64,000 nucleotides of DNA from Paenibacillus sp. FSL K6-1096 (GCF_037977055.1 NZ_CP150274.1:2108001-2172000), one strand, 5' to 3'. Shown: positions 50,171-58,485, counted from the first letter of the stretch. Program-made: numbers and translations. The notes: generated by a model from the sequence alone, not told the origin.

Positions 50171-51007
50171 TCACTCCCCGCCCCACCCATGGAACTCCGA
50201 CCAGGAGTTCAGCAGGAAATTAAGGATAATGAAGCCATACCCGGCAATCGCCCAGCGGGCCATTACGGACCCGCTTCTGCGGCCGGAGGCCTTCAGGATG
50301 AGGTAGACGATGTAGACGCCGAGGCCCGTCAGCGTAGTCAGCACCTTCGTATCCTGGAACAGGAACGTCTGCCCTTCCGCGATGATCGACAGACCGGCGA
50401 GCACCAGCGAGGCCAGCAGCAGCGGGACCCCGGCCAGGATGGCCGTGAATGAATATTTATCCATCGTCTCCAGGCTGGGCAGCCGGCGGATGCGGTCGTC
50501 CCACTTCTTGTGCTTCAGCCGGCTGTGCAGGAATAAATACATTATCGCAAATACCGTCCCCAGTGTCAGTGCGGCAAAGCTCAGATTCGCCAGCATGACA
50601 TGCATCGCCAGCCAGCCATGCACAGCGCTCCAGCTCTGCAGCGTATGATCCTCGGCCCTCAGCCAGACCCGGTTCAGCAGGAACACGCTGAAGCCGGCCA
50701 TGCTGAGCAGCAGGACGGTGAATTCACCGCCGCGGGTAAAAGTCACCGCGAATGAGGTGACAACCATGCTGAACGCGAACCAGAAGAGGAAGTCATAGGG
50801 CGTGAAGATCGGCAGCCCGCCCTCCTGGGAGAAGCGGATGCCAAGGCCCGCAAGCTGAAGCAGGCCCACAACAGCAAGAAGCCCTGTGCCTAGCCGCTTA
50901 CCGCCCGGATTGCGCTTCAGGCAATCCGAGAAAACAAACAGCAGGCTCAGGGCATATAGCAGCAGAGCGGCATCATATATTCCGTTCAGCAACAGCATGT
51001 CGCTCAC
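50171..51007 (-). CDS. hemX: HemX-like cytochrome c assembly membrane protein
   Basis: 278 residues from a GTG overlapping the hemA stop (GTGA); an ATG at 50998 with GGGTGA upstream is an alternative start. Eight predicted membrane helices and the CcsA-type segment AVHGWLAMHVMLANLSFAALTLG with conserved histidines. In B. subtilis HemX lowers HemA amount. Always located between hemA and hemC in bacilli. Confidence 0.9.
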   Translation of the reverse strand: MSDMLLLNGIYDAALLLYALSLLFVFSDCLKRNPGGKRLGTGLLAVVGLLQLAGLGIRFSQEGGLPIFTPYDFLFWFAFSMVVTSFAVTFTRGGEFTVLLLSMAGFSVFLLNRVWLRAEDHTLQSWSAVHGWLAMHVMLANLSFAALTLGTVFAIMYLFLHSRLKHKKWDDRIRRLPSLETMDKYSFTAILAGVPLLLASLVLAGLSIIAEGQTFLFQDTKVLTTLTGLGVYIVYLILKASGRRSGSVMARWAIAGYGFIILNFLLNSWSEFHGWGGE

Positions 51008-52395
51008 CCGCCCAGCAGACCCGCCGGGGCGAGCATCGTTCCCGGCACCCGCAGCTCACTGGCGGCGGCGCGCTCATCCGCTGCCCGGGGAGCGGGCTCT
51101 GCGCTGCCGCCGGACGGACTGGAGCCAAGCTGCTCCTGCAGGGCAAAAATTTTAGTGAAATAATCCAAAGCCTCATTTCCCTGCTTACCGCCGGACATTT
51201 CCTTAATGACATTGATCGGGTCATGCATCATCTGGTTCACGATGCTTTTGGTCAGCCGGCGGATCACCTTGCGCTGATGCTCATCCAGCTCGGGCAGCTT
51301 GTTGAACAGACTGTCCATCGTCTCTTCATAGATGCCGTTGGACTTGTCCTGGAGGGCACGGATGACCGGTCTGACGCCAAGCGTCTTCAGCCAGAGCTGG
51401 AATTCCTCCATCTCTGCGGCAATCATTACTTCAATCTTGGCCGCCTCGCTGCGGCGCATCTCCAGATTGCTCTCAACAATCCCTTCCAGATCATCGATAT
51501 CGTAGAGGAACACATCCGGTACGCTGGCCGCAGCCGGGTCAATATCCCGGGGCACTGCAATATCAATCATGAACAGCGGCCGCGACGGGCGGCGCTTCAT
51601 GCCTTCGGCAACCTGGGCAGCCGTCAGCACATAGCCATCCGCTCCCGTAGAGCTGATCACAATGTCCACCTCATCGAGCGACTTCAGCGCATCCTCAATC
51701 GTGCTGGGCCGGCCCGAGAATTTCTCGGCCAGCTCGGCGGCACGGGACCATGTGCGGTTCGCTACAATGACCTCCGCCGCGCCGCTGCTGTACAGATGCT
51801 TGACCGTCAGCTCGCTCATTTTGCCGGCGCCGAGAATGAGCACTCTTTTGCCGGTGAACATGCCGAAGATCCGCTTGCCCAGCTCCACAGCCGCATAGCT
51901 GACCGAGACCGCGCTCTCGCCGATGGAGGTCTCACTGTGAGCACGCTTCCCGAGCGTCACCGCCTGCTTGAACAGCCGGTTGAACCAGGTGCCGGTAGCT
52001 CCTTCAGCCTGAGCCGTCAGGAAGGCGCTGCGCACCTGTCCCAGAATCTGCGTCTCGCCGATCACCATCGAATCCAGGCCGCAGGTTACACGCATCAGGT
52101 GGGCAACCGCCTGCTCGTCTTCATATATATACATATGTTGTGCAAACACATCGCTTTTTACACCGAACCACTGCTCCATGTAGCTGCGGATGAAATAACC
52201 GCACATATGAAGGCGGTCCACGACCACATAAATTTCCGTCCGGTTACAGGTGGCGACAAGGACCCCTTCCAGAACGCTCTTCGTCTGCAGCAGCTGATGA
52301 AGTGCAGCCGGCAGATCCTTCTCGGCAAAAGCGAACTGTTCCCTCACCTCTACGGGAGCCGTACGGTAATTCAGGCCAACGACGACAATATGCAT
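51004..52395 (-). CDS. hemA: Glutamyl-tRNA reductase
   Basis: 463 residues. Catalytic Cys in VLVATCNRTEIYVV, GETQILGQVRSAF, NADPH site VLILGAGKMSELTVKHL, and a C-terminal dimerisation helix. It reduces Glu-tRNA to glutamate-1-semialdehyde, the committed step of tetrapyrrole synthesis. The C-terminal ~45 residues are Ser/Pro/Ala-rich and extend beyond the fold. First gene of the operon. Confidence 0.97.
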   Translation of the reverse strand: MHIVVVGLNYRTAPVEVREQFAFAEKDLPAALHQLLQTKSVLEGVLVATCNRTEIYVVVDRLHMCGYFIRSYMEQWFGVKSDVFAQHMYIYEDEQAVAHLMRVTCGLDSMVIGETQILGQVRSAFLTAQAEGATGTWFNRLFKQAVTLGKRAHSETSIGESAVSVSYAAVELGKRIFGMFTGKRVLILGAGKMSELTVKHLYSSGAAEVIVANRTWSRAAELAEKFSGRPSTIEDALKSLDEVDIVISSTGADGYVLTAAQVAEGMKRRPSRPLFMIDIAVPRDIDPAAASVPDVFLYDIDDLEGIVESNLEMRRSEAAKIEVMIAAEMEEFQLWLKTLGVRPVIRALQDKSNGIYEETMDSLFNKLPELDEHQRKVIRRLTKSIVNQMMHDPINVIKEMSGGKQGNEALDYFTKIFALQEQLGSSPSGGSAEPAPRAADERAAASELRVPGTMLAPAGLLGG

Positions 52396-52906
52396 CGCTT
52401 GTTCACCATCCTAATCTCTATTCATTGGTGTAGGCACTGTTCCTTCTAATCAACAGATATAATTATCAATTTCACAGGATCTCAAAACGCTGTGTTAAGT
52501 ATATCACATCAAAATACGGCTTTTTACAAAACCTTTGAACTATTTATGAATTGCAGATAATAATAATTATAAACAAGAACGGCCTAAATTTCTATAACTA
52601 AGCCCAGCCAATTTGCTTGTCTGCTTAAAATACAGTGTTCCCCGGATTTCTACTCATCTGTAACCGAATCTCCAAACTTCTTCCGCCAGTCAGCACAACA
52701 CTCCCCTGCAGAGGAAATTACTGCGAAGTATATAACATATGTCATAATAAATAACGCAAATATGTATATTGACAGAGCATTGCAGCGATGGTAGCATGAT
52801 AAAAACAATTTTAAGTCAAATTTAGTGACATTCAAATGAGTTTTCATAACTAAAAGTAACTAACGCAGTTCGAGCGTCATATTTTATCACAAAACAATAA
52901 CTTCAA
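52396..52906. other. AT-rich divergent intergenic region between hemA and the purine operon
   Basis: Contains a possible hemA promoter on the minus strand (extended -10 TGATATACT near 52495-52503, weak -35). I find no convincing gene. A 65-codon minus-strand frame (52650-52847) has no ribosome binding site. No strong plus-strand promoter stands out before the aptamer. Confidence 0.5.
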
Positions 52907-52978
52907 CTCTTGTATAAGCCCGTTAATCCGGAATGGGCGTATCTACAGGCAACCGTAAATTGCCCCAGGCTACAAGAG
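52907..52978 (+). promoter_or_regulatory. Purine-riboswitch-like aptamer with expanded J3/1
   Basis: P1 CTCTTGTA (52907-52914) pairs with TACAAGAG (52971-52978). J1/2 is TAA. P2 GCCCGTT/AATGGGC (52918-52924/52932-52938) is 7 bp with 7-nt L2 AATCCGG. J2/3 GTATCTAC (52939-52946) differs from xpt GTTTCTAC at one base. P3 is GGCAA/TTGCC (52948-52952/52960-52964), with L3 CCGTAAA identical to the classical loop. L2 keeps the A-T and GG that dock on L3. J3/1 is CCAGGC (52965-52970), three nt longer than in guanine/adenine aptamers; its last C sits where C74 would contact the ligand. It precedes a purine salvage operon. Confidence 0.75.
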
Positions 52979-53085
52979 GCCAGTCATATACTGGAGCATT
53001 CATGATGGACACACGGCCGCTGCGGGCCCGTTCTCCTGATGATGTATCCTGCATGGGCTGCGCCTCCTGGCCCTGGGGTTTTTTT
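52963..53085 (+). terminator. Candidate long-range terminator of the purine aptamer
   Basis: T7 (53079-53085) follows CTGGGG (53073-53078). The only good upstream partner I find is CCCCAG (52963-52968) inside P3/J3/1, extended by GCCAG (52979-52983) with CTGGC (53067-53071). This stem would break the aptamer, so ligand binding would be predicted to prevent termination. The loop between the arms is about 80 nt. Confidence 0.4.
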
Positions 53086-53114
53086 ATATCTATTTAATAG
53101 AAGGAGTGAGGGTA

Positions 53115-53675
53115 ATGAGTGCATCTTATGCGCGGTTAACCGAATCAATCAGCCAGGCCAGAAATGTGAGGATCTACAAAAATAAAGATACCGCCTATGA
53201 CTTCAAGCTCTATCCCTTCGGCGAACGCGGAACGTATATTGCCCCTGAGCTGATTCATGAGATCACCGATAGTCTGGCTGAAGCTGTCACCGGTCAATTC
53301 CCGGATTTCGACTACATCGTCTCCCCTGAGCCCGGCGGGCATACTTGGGGAATGCTGACGGCCTACAAGCTGATGAAGCCGATGAATATCCTGCGCCTCA
53401 GCACCGAGCTGTATGAGAATTACGAGATCAGTGTCAGACGGGAGACGGCTTACAATGAGAATTACATTTATTTTGACGGCTTCTCCGCCGGAGACCGTGT
53501 GCTGCTGCTGGATGATGTGATCAGCTCCGGGGCGACGATCCGCTGCATTGCCGGGCAACTGTCCATTATGGGTATCGAGCTTGTCGGGGTGCAGGCCATC
53601 CTGGCCAAAGGCGGGCATTACCGGCAGCTCGAAGCTGACATCGGTGTACCTATCCGGGTTCTTTCTAATGTATAA
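53115..53675 (+). CDS. Phosphoribosyltransferase (type I PRT fold)
   Basis: 186 residues from the ATG at 53115 (AAGGAGTGAGGG upstream); an in-frame GTG at 53106 overlaps the binding site. The PRPP-binding motif VLLLDDVISSGATIRC is at about 125-140. PEPGGHTWGMLTAYKLMKPM resembles adenine/xanthine-type PRTs. It is followed 17 nt later by an IMP dehydrogenase and then hpt, so a purine base is the likely substrate; xanthine or adenine cannot be told apart from sequence. First gene behind the riboswitch-like leader. Confidence 0.8.
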   Translation: MSASYARLTESISQARNVRIYKNKDTAYDFKLYPFGERGTYIAPELIHEITDSLAEAVTGQFPDFDYIVSPEPGGHTWGMLTAYKLMKPMNILRLSTELYENYEISVRRETAYNENYIYFDGFSAGDRVLLLDDVISSGATIRCIAGQLSIMGIELVGVQAILAKGGHYRQLEADIGVPIRVLSNV

Positions 53676-53692
53676 GGGGGGAGTGACAAGCA

Positions 53693-55207
53693 ATGGCTTA
53701 CTATTATGAGCAGCCTTCAAGAACCTTCAGCGAGTTCCTGCTGGTGCCCGGCCTGACGACCAGGGATTGCGTTCCGGGCAATGTAGATCTCAGAACCCCC
53801 GTCACCAAGTTCCGCCAGGGGGAGACGCCTGCGCTGACCATGAACCTCCCCGTGACCTCTGCCGTGATGCAGGCCGTATCCGACCACAATATGGCGATTG
53901 CTCTGGCCAAAAGCGGCGGCATCTCCTTCATCTACGGCTCCCAGTCTATCGGGCAGCAGGCAGAGATGGTCCGCCGGGTCAAGAAGTTCAAGGCCGGATT
54001 CGTGCTCAGCGATTCCAATCTGCGGCCCGAGGACACCCTCCAGGATGTCTTGACACTAAAAGCGAACACCGGCCACTCCACCATCGCCATCACGGACAAC
54101 GGAGAGCCGACCGGCAAGCTGATGGGCATCGTCACCAGCCGCGATTACCGCGAGAACCGGCTGCCGCCGGACTGCCCGATTACTGAATTCATGACTCCTT
54201 TGTCCTCGCTGATCTATGCCCCTGAAGGGACTACCCTGACCGAAGCCAACGATCTTATCTGGGACCATAAGCTGAACTGCCTGCCGATTGTGAATGCCAG
54301 CGGCCATCTGGTACATCTTGTCTTCCGCAAGGACTATGACAGCCATCAGGAGTACCCGCTGGAGCTGCATGACAGCAACAAGCAGCTGATTGTTGGGGCA
54401 GGCATCAACTCCCGCGACTATAAGGAGCGCGTACCGGCGCTGGTGGAGGCCGGGGCAGATGTCCTGTGCATCGACTCCTCTGACGGCTATTCGGAATGGC
54501 AGGCGGAGACCCTCCGCTATATTAAGGAGACCTACGGGGAGAAGGTCAAGGTTGGCGCTGGCAATGTCGTTGACAAGGAGGGCTTCCTGTATCTTGCCGA
54601 GGCCGGAGCGGACTTTATCAAGGTCGGCATTGGCGGCGGCTCCATCTGCATCACGCGGGAGCAGAAGGGCATCGGCCGCGGCCAGGCTTCCTCCGTGATT
54701 GAAGTGGCTGCGGCCCGCCAGGAATATTTTGAGCAGACCGGCATGTACATCCCCATCTGCTCTGACGGCGGGATTGTCCATGATTACCACATCGTGCTGG
54801 CGCTGGCGATGGGCGCAGACTTCGTGATGCTCGGGCGCTACTTCGCAAGGTTCGATGAGAGTCCGGGACGCAAGCTGCTGGTCGGCGGGAACTTCGTGAA
54901 GGAGTACTGGGGGGAAGGCTCCAGCCGGGCCCGCAACTGGCAGCGGTATGACTTCGGCAATGATGACAAGAAGAGCAAGCTTGAATTCGAGGAGGGGGTT
55001 GACTCCTTCATTCCTTATGCCGGCCGGCTGAAGGACAATCTGGATATCAGCATCAGCAAAATCAAATCCACCATGTGCAACTGCGGCGCTCTGACCATCC
55101 CGGAGCTGCAACAAAAGGCGAAGATTACCTTGGTCTCCTCCACAACGATCTTTGAAGGAGGCGCCCATGATGTTATGCTTAAGGAAAAGGACAGATCATC
55201 CTCCTGA
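53693..55207 (+). CDS. guaB: IMP dehydrogenase, Tritrichomonas-type
   Basis: 504 residues with AAGGGGGGAG before the ATG. TIM barrel interrupted by a CBS-containing segment (about 100-220). Catalytic Cys319 is in [20 protein letters not shown], and the catalytic flap dyad Arg418-Tyr419 is in [11 protein letters not shown]. These positions and the N-terminus ([18 protein letters not shown]) coincide with those of Tritrichomonas foetus IMPDH as I recall it, rather than with B. subtilis-type GuaB (GIGPGSICTTR). The likely reaction is IMP + NAD to XMP. A second, housekeeping guaB is expected elsewhere in the genome. Confidence 0.85.
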   Translation: MAYYYEQPSRTFSEFLLVPGLTTRDCVPGNVDLRTPVTKFRQGETPALTMNLPVTSAVMQAVSDHNMAIALAKSGGISFIYGSQSIGQQAEMVRRVKKFKAGFVLSDSNLRPEDTLQDVLTLKANTGHSTIAITDNGEPTGKLMGIVTSRDYRENRLPPDCPITEFMTPLSSLIYAPEGTTLTEANDLIWDHKLNCLPIVNASGHLVHLVFRKDYDSHQEYPLELHDSNKQLIVGAGINSRDYKERVPALVEAGADVLCIDSSDGYSEWQAETLRYIKETYGEKVKVGAGNVVDKEGFLYLAEAGADFIKVGIGGGSICITREQKGIGRGQASSVIEVAAARQEYFEQTGMYIPICSDGGIVHDYHIVLALAMGADFVMLGRYFARFDESPGRKLLVGGNFVKEYWGEGSSRARNWQRYDFGNDDKKSKLEFEEGVDSFIPYAGRLKDNLDISISKIKSTMCNCGALTIPELQQKAKITLVSSTTIFEGGAHDVMLKEKDRSSS

Positions 55208-55236
55208 TCCGTCCTGCACCATAAGGAGCGTCAACA

Positions 55237-55764
55237 ATGACAGAAATTACTAAGGTTCTGGTAAGCAAAGAACAGCTTCAGCAGCGCGTAAAGGAGCTGG
55301 GCGCGGAGATCTCGCGTGACTACGCAGGGAAGGAACTGGTGCTGGTCGGCATTCTGAAGGGCGGCGCGGTATTTATGTCTGACCTGATGCGCGAGATTAC
55401 TTTTCCGGTGGGAGTCGACTATATGTCCGTGTCCAGCTACGGCGCCAGCTCCACCTCCTCCGGCGTCATTACGATCAAGAAGGATATCGACCTGGATATC
55501 CGCGGCAAGCATGTTCTGCTCGTTGAGGACCTGATCGACACCGGCCTGACCCTTCAGCATCTGAAGGAGCTGTTCGCCCTGCGCGAAGCGGCCAGCGTGC
55601 GGATCTGCACCATCCTCAGCAAGCCTTCCCGCCGACTGGTCGATGTCCCGATTGACTACAGCGGGATCGATATTCCCGACGAATTCGTCGTCGGCTATGG
55701 ACTGGATTATGCCGAGCAGTACCGCAACCTGCCGGAGGTCTGGATTGTGAAGACCGGGGAATAA
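55237..55764 (+). CDS. hpt: Hypoxanthine (guanine) phosphoribosyltransferase
   Basis: 175 residues, AAGGAG before ATG. PRPP motif HVLLVEDLIDTGLTL, LVGILKGGAVFMSDLMR, YGASSTSSGV loop and C-terminal DEFVVGYGLDYAEQYRNLP are typical of HPRT. It converts hypoxanthine/guanine plus PRPP to IMP/GMP. Located 29 nt after the IMPDH, so IMP from salvage could be passed on to XMP. Confidence 0.92.
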   Translation: MTEITKVLVSKEQLQQRVKELGAEISRDYAGKELVLVGILKGGAVFMSDLMREITFPVGVDYMSVSSYGASSTSSGVITIKKDIDLDIRGKHVLLVEDLIDTGLTLQHLKELFALREAASVRICTILSKPSRRLVDVPIDYSGIDIPDEFVVGYGLDYAEQYRNLPEVWIVKTGE

Positions 55765-55834
55765 TGCCTTCCGCTTCCGTACCATCCGTCTAATCCCTAT
55801 TCTCTCACTTGCCATGCCCTCCCCTTAGCCTACG

Positions 55835-55858
55835 CAAAAAGCACCCTTGCGGGTGCTT
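55835..55858. terminator. Terminator between hpt and the SDR gene
   Basis: Stem AAGCACCC / GGGTGCTT. The minus strand has T5 after it (for the SDR gene). The plus strand tail is CGTGTGC, so termination of hpt here is weaker. Confidence 0.65.
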
Positions 55859-55902
55859 CGTGTGCAGGCTATTTGCTTGCGCTTTTTCTTGCCTTGGGCC
55901 TC

Positions 55903-56682
55903 TTACGCATTCCGCCGGTATACCGGCGCACCCAGCGGCGAGCTGCCTGCGCCTCCATCTACAGCGATATCTGCGCCCTGGATATAAGACGAATCATCAG
56001 AGGCCAGGAACAGCGCCACTCTGGCCACTTCCTCCGGCTCCCCGGCACGGCCCAGCGGAATCGACAGCGACATGCCTGCTTCTGCCTGCTTCCAGTGCTC
56101 CATCGCTGCCTGTCCCCAGATCGGTGTCCGGGTTACACCGGGCGCGATATTGTTGACCCGGATGCCCAGCGGCGACAGCTCGGAGGCCAGCACCTTGGTC
56201 ATGCTGCTGACCGCCCCTTTGCTCGCGGCATAAGCCGCATTGCCGGGTCTTCCGGCCTTGGCCAGCACCGAGCCGGTCAGAATGACCGAAGCCCCTGCCT
56301 TCAGGTGGGGAAGGGCTGCCTGCACGGTGAAGAAGACACCGGTCACATTGACGCGCAGCACTTCCTCGAAGGCAGCCAGCTCTGTGCCGCCAAGCGGTGT
56401 CGAGCCGGCGATGCCTGCATTCGCGTAGACGACATCCAGTCTGCCGAACGCTTCTATGGCTGTATTAACAGCCTGTACAGCGCTGCCTGGATCTGCCACA
56501 TTGCCCTGGACCGCACGGGCCTGCTCCGCGCCCAGCTCCGTCAGCGCCGCCTGCAACGATACCGGATTGCGGCCGGTAATGACCACCTTAGCTCCTTCAG
56601 CCACGAACAATTTCGCCGCCGCTAACCCGATCCCGCTGTTCCCCCCTGTAATCAGAGCAACCTTCCCGTCAAGCTTCCCCAT
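55903..56682 (-). CDS. SDR family oxidoreductase
   Basis: 259 residues from the ATG at 56682; GGAGGAG is nine nt upstream, whereas the GTG at 56691 abuts it. NAD(P) motif ALITGGNSGIGLAAA, NAG motif VVYANAGIAG, catalytic Ser (ILTGSVLA) and YAASK. The C-terminus has the IQGADIAVDGGAG pattern of classical SDRs. Substrate unknown. Its upstream region holds inverted repeats that suggest TetR-type control. Confidence 0.88.
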   Translation of the reverse strand: MGKLDGKVALITGGNSGIGLAAAKLFVAEGAKVVITGRNPVSLQAALTELGAEQARAVQGNVADPGSAVQAVNTAIEAFGRLDVVYANAGIAGSTPLGGTELAAFEEVLRVNVTGVFFTVQAALPHLKAGASVILTGSVLAKAGRPGNAAYAASKGAVSSMTKVLASELSPLGIRVNNIAPGVTRTPIWGQAAMEHWKQAEAGMSLSIPLGRAGEPEEVARVALFLASDDSSYIQGADIAVDGGAGSSPLGAPVYRRNA

Positions 56683-56702
56683 CGTTAACACTCCTCCACT
56701 TG

Positions 56703-56735
56703 TAATGTTCGTCTAATGTTCGTCTAACGCCCGTC
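56703..56735 (-). repeat. Three 11-bp direct repeats upstream of the SDR gene
   Basis: TAATGTTCGTC occurs at 56703-56713 and 56714-56724, with a third degenerate copy TAACGCCCGTC at 56725-56735. An 11-bp period puts them on one helix face. They lie just before the SDR ribosome binding site and share a GTTCGT core with the inverted repeats further upstream. Confidence 0.55.
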
Positions 56736-56765
56736 TGCAGAACTGCTCCGCCAGACTATTTCGAG

Positions 56766-56840
56766 ACCGTTCGTTCTAATATTGTCAAAAAAAATAATTC
56801 CTTGATATTTGCCATCTTAGCACATTTGAGAACGAACGGT
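56766..56840. promoter_or_regulatory. Paired inverted 12-bp operators and SDR promoter region
   Basis: ACCGTTCGTTCT (56766-56777) and its exact reverse complement AGAACGAACGGT (56829-56840). On the minus strand, one copy follows TTGACA directly. The other lies between TTTACC and TAAGAT (18-bp spacer), a typical repressor position. No regulator gene is adjacent. Confidence 0.55.
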
Positions 56841-56912
56841 AAAGTATTATTTTTATGCTTACTCAGAGGTTCGCCAGTGCCGCACATATGCTACACACCT
56901 TCATGCTTACAC

Positions 56913-57257
56913 ATTGTATTCGGTTTTTCACACACATTAGCCCCTCTTCGGTCACACTTGCACATTGTATTCGCTTTTTCGATTACATTTGGCCCACACC
57001 CCACCAGCCGACGTAATGTAGTCGCTTTTTCGATTACATTTGGTCCGCACAGCACCACCCCGCGGAATGTGATCGGTTTTTCGATTACATTTGGTCCGCA
57101 CACCACCGCCCAGCGTAATGTGATCGCTTTTTCGATTACATTTGGTCCGCACAGCACCACCCTGCGGAATGTGATCGGTTTTTCGATAACATCCGTCCAC
57201 TTACCCTTGCCCACACACCCCCTTCCGGCCAAATATGTTCGTTTTTCCGCATACAAC
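56913..57257. repeat. Array B of 51-bp tandem hairpin repeats (7 units)
   Basis: Units begin at 56913, 56964, 57015, 57066, 57117 and 57168, exactly 51 bp apart. A divergent seventh starts at 57232 after a 64-bp step. Core: AATGTRRTCG[CG], T-loop, CGATTACATT. The linker is C-rich (TTTGGTCCGCACAGCACCAC type). Outer units (56913, 57232) have degenerate cores. Orientation is the same as array A. Confidence 0.85.
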
Positions 57258-57293
57258 CGCCCCGCGCCCCTCCCGCCTGCAAATACACGCACA

Positions 57294-57338
57294 AAGCGGC
57301 GGACCCGCAAAGCTTGGTGCTCTGCAGATCCGCCGCTT
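57294..57338. terminator. Bidirectional hairpin after frlB
   Basis: AAGCGGCGGA / TCCGCCGCTT arms with an inner CTGCAGAGC-type stem, 67 nt after the frlB stop on the minus strand. Confidence 0.6.
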
Positions 57339-57404
57339 CATTTTCCATAAGCTACGGTACTCTTGTTGCTTACTCTCGGTGAAATCCTACGCTTCCCCTA
57401 TTCC

Positions 57405-58409
57405 TTAATAAGGAACCTTGAACATGTAACGGCGGTGCTCCAGCGGGTGCTTGCGGGCTGCGGCTAGCTCAACGGCATAGACACGCAGGATAAAATTCAG
57501 TGCAAGCGGGGCCAGGAAGCCCTTCATCTCTTCGTCTACGCCGGCCCAGTCCAGCTCTTTGGCGTCGAGTACGAGGAACTTCTCTCCATGCTCCTTCAGG
57601 AACTTCAGGGCGCGTTCTTCCATCGGACGGGTGTCGTCCAGGCCCATCAGCAGGATGAACGGCATTTTTTTGTCGAGAATCTCGAAAGGTCCGTGGAAGA
57701 ATTCACCGGCGTGAATCGCATGGGAGTTGATCCATTGCATCTCCATCAGGATACAGATGGCGAACGAGTAGGCGATGCCGTAATTAGAACCGCTGGCCAT
57801 GGTGTAGATCACGGACTCGTCTTTGTACTCGGCGGCGAATTCTTTGGCTGGAGCGGTGTAGTTCGTCTTGATCGACTTCATGACAGCGTCCAGATGCGGC
57901 AGGCTGTTCAGCAATTGCTCATACTTCTTGTTGCCTTCCTTAACATACAGCAGACCCATCGTCAGGCGGTACAGGATCGCGTAGTTGGCGATTTCCGGGT
58001 GCGGGTCCAGCTCGCCTGGAGGCGCCCAGCTATAGTTCACAATGTAGTCGGACTCATCAGCCAGCGGCGCAGTTTCCACATACATCAGCGAGACGGTCAG
58101 CGCGCCTTTGCCCTTGGCGAATTTGGCTGCTTCGGTGGTCTCCGGCGTCTTGCCCTTGTGGGAGCAGAGGATGACCAGTGAATTCTCGCCGAGACTTGCC
58201 GGATTGCGGTAGATGAACTCATTGGAGTTATATACCTCGGCTGTGATGGAAGCAGATTCTTGGTCGATGAGATATTTGCTCGGGTACATCAGGGCGGAGG
58301 AGCCGCCGCAGGCTACCAGGAATACGCGGTTAATCGTTCTTGTTTTGTAGGCCTCCAGAATCTGGTCCACTTGATCTTTCGCAGTTTGCAGTACGTTTGC
58401 TACACTCAT
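57405..58409 (-). CDS. frlB: Fructoselysine-6-phosphate deglycase-like SIS protein
   Basis: 334 residues, AGGAGG before ATG. SIS fold: VFLVACGGSSALMYPSKYLID, LVILCSHKGKTPETTEAAKFA, MASGSNYGIAYSFAICILMEMQWI and HAGEFFHGPFEI. These blocks match B. subtilis FrlB almost word for word as I recall it, including the final HPLEHRRYMFKV. It cleaves fructoselysine 6-phosphate to glucose 6-phosphate and lysine. Separate transcription unit with an operator-like motif next to its -10. Confidence 0.88.
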   Translation of the reverse strand: MSVANVLQTAKDQVDQILEAYKTRTINRVFLVACGGSSALMYPSKYLIDQESASITAEVYNSNEFIYRNPASLGENSLVILCSHKGKTPETTEAAKFAKGKGALTVSLMYVETAPLADESDYIVNYSWAPPGELDPHPEIANYAILYRLTMGLLYVKEGNKKYEQLLNSLPHLDAVMKSIKTNYTAPAKEFAAEYKDESVIYTMASGSNYGIAYSFAICILMEMQWINSHAIHAGEFFHGPFEILDKKMPFILLMGLDDTRPMEERALKFLKEHGEKFLVLDAKELDWAGVDEEMKGFLAPLALNFILRVYAVELAAARKHPLEHRRYMFKVPY

Positions 58410-58437
58410 GAATAAGTCCTCCTAGTTTTAACTTGTT

Positions 58438-58485
58438 ATATGTTGTCTTATATATTCTTATACATTTTTTGATGCAAAAAGTCAA
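58438..58485 (-). promoter_or_regulatory. frlB promoter and FrlR-type operator
   Basis: Minus strand -35 TTGACT (58480-58485), 17-bp spacer, -10 TATAAG (58457-58462). The motif ATATGTTGTCTTAT (plus strand 58438-58451) lies just downstream of the -10, a repressor position. It is shared with the frlD and frlR upstream regions. Confidence 0.65.

Noticed and set aside
52650-52847. 65-codon minus-strand frame in the hemA upstream region
   Set aside because: No ribosome binding site, AT-rich intergenic composition, and no recognisable domain apart from a hydrophobic stretch.
56891-57310. Open frame of 139 codons through repeat array B
   Set aside because: Same explanation as array A: frame retention follows from the period, and no start signal is seen.
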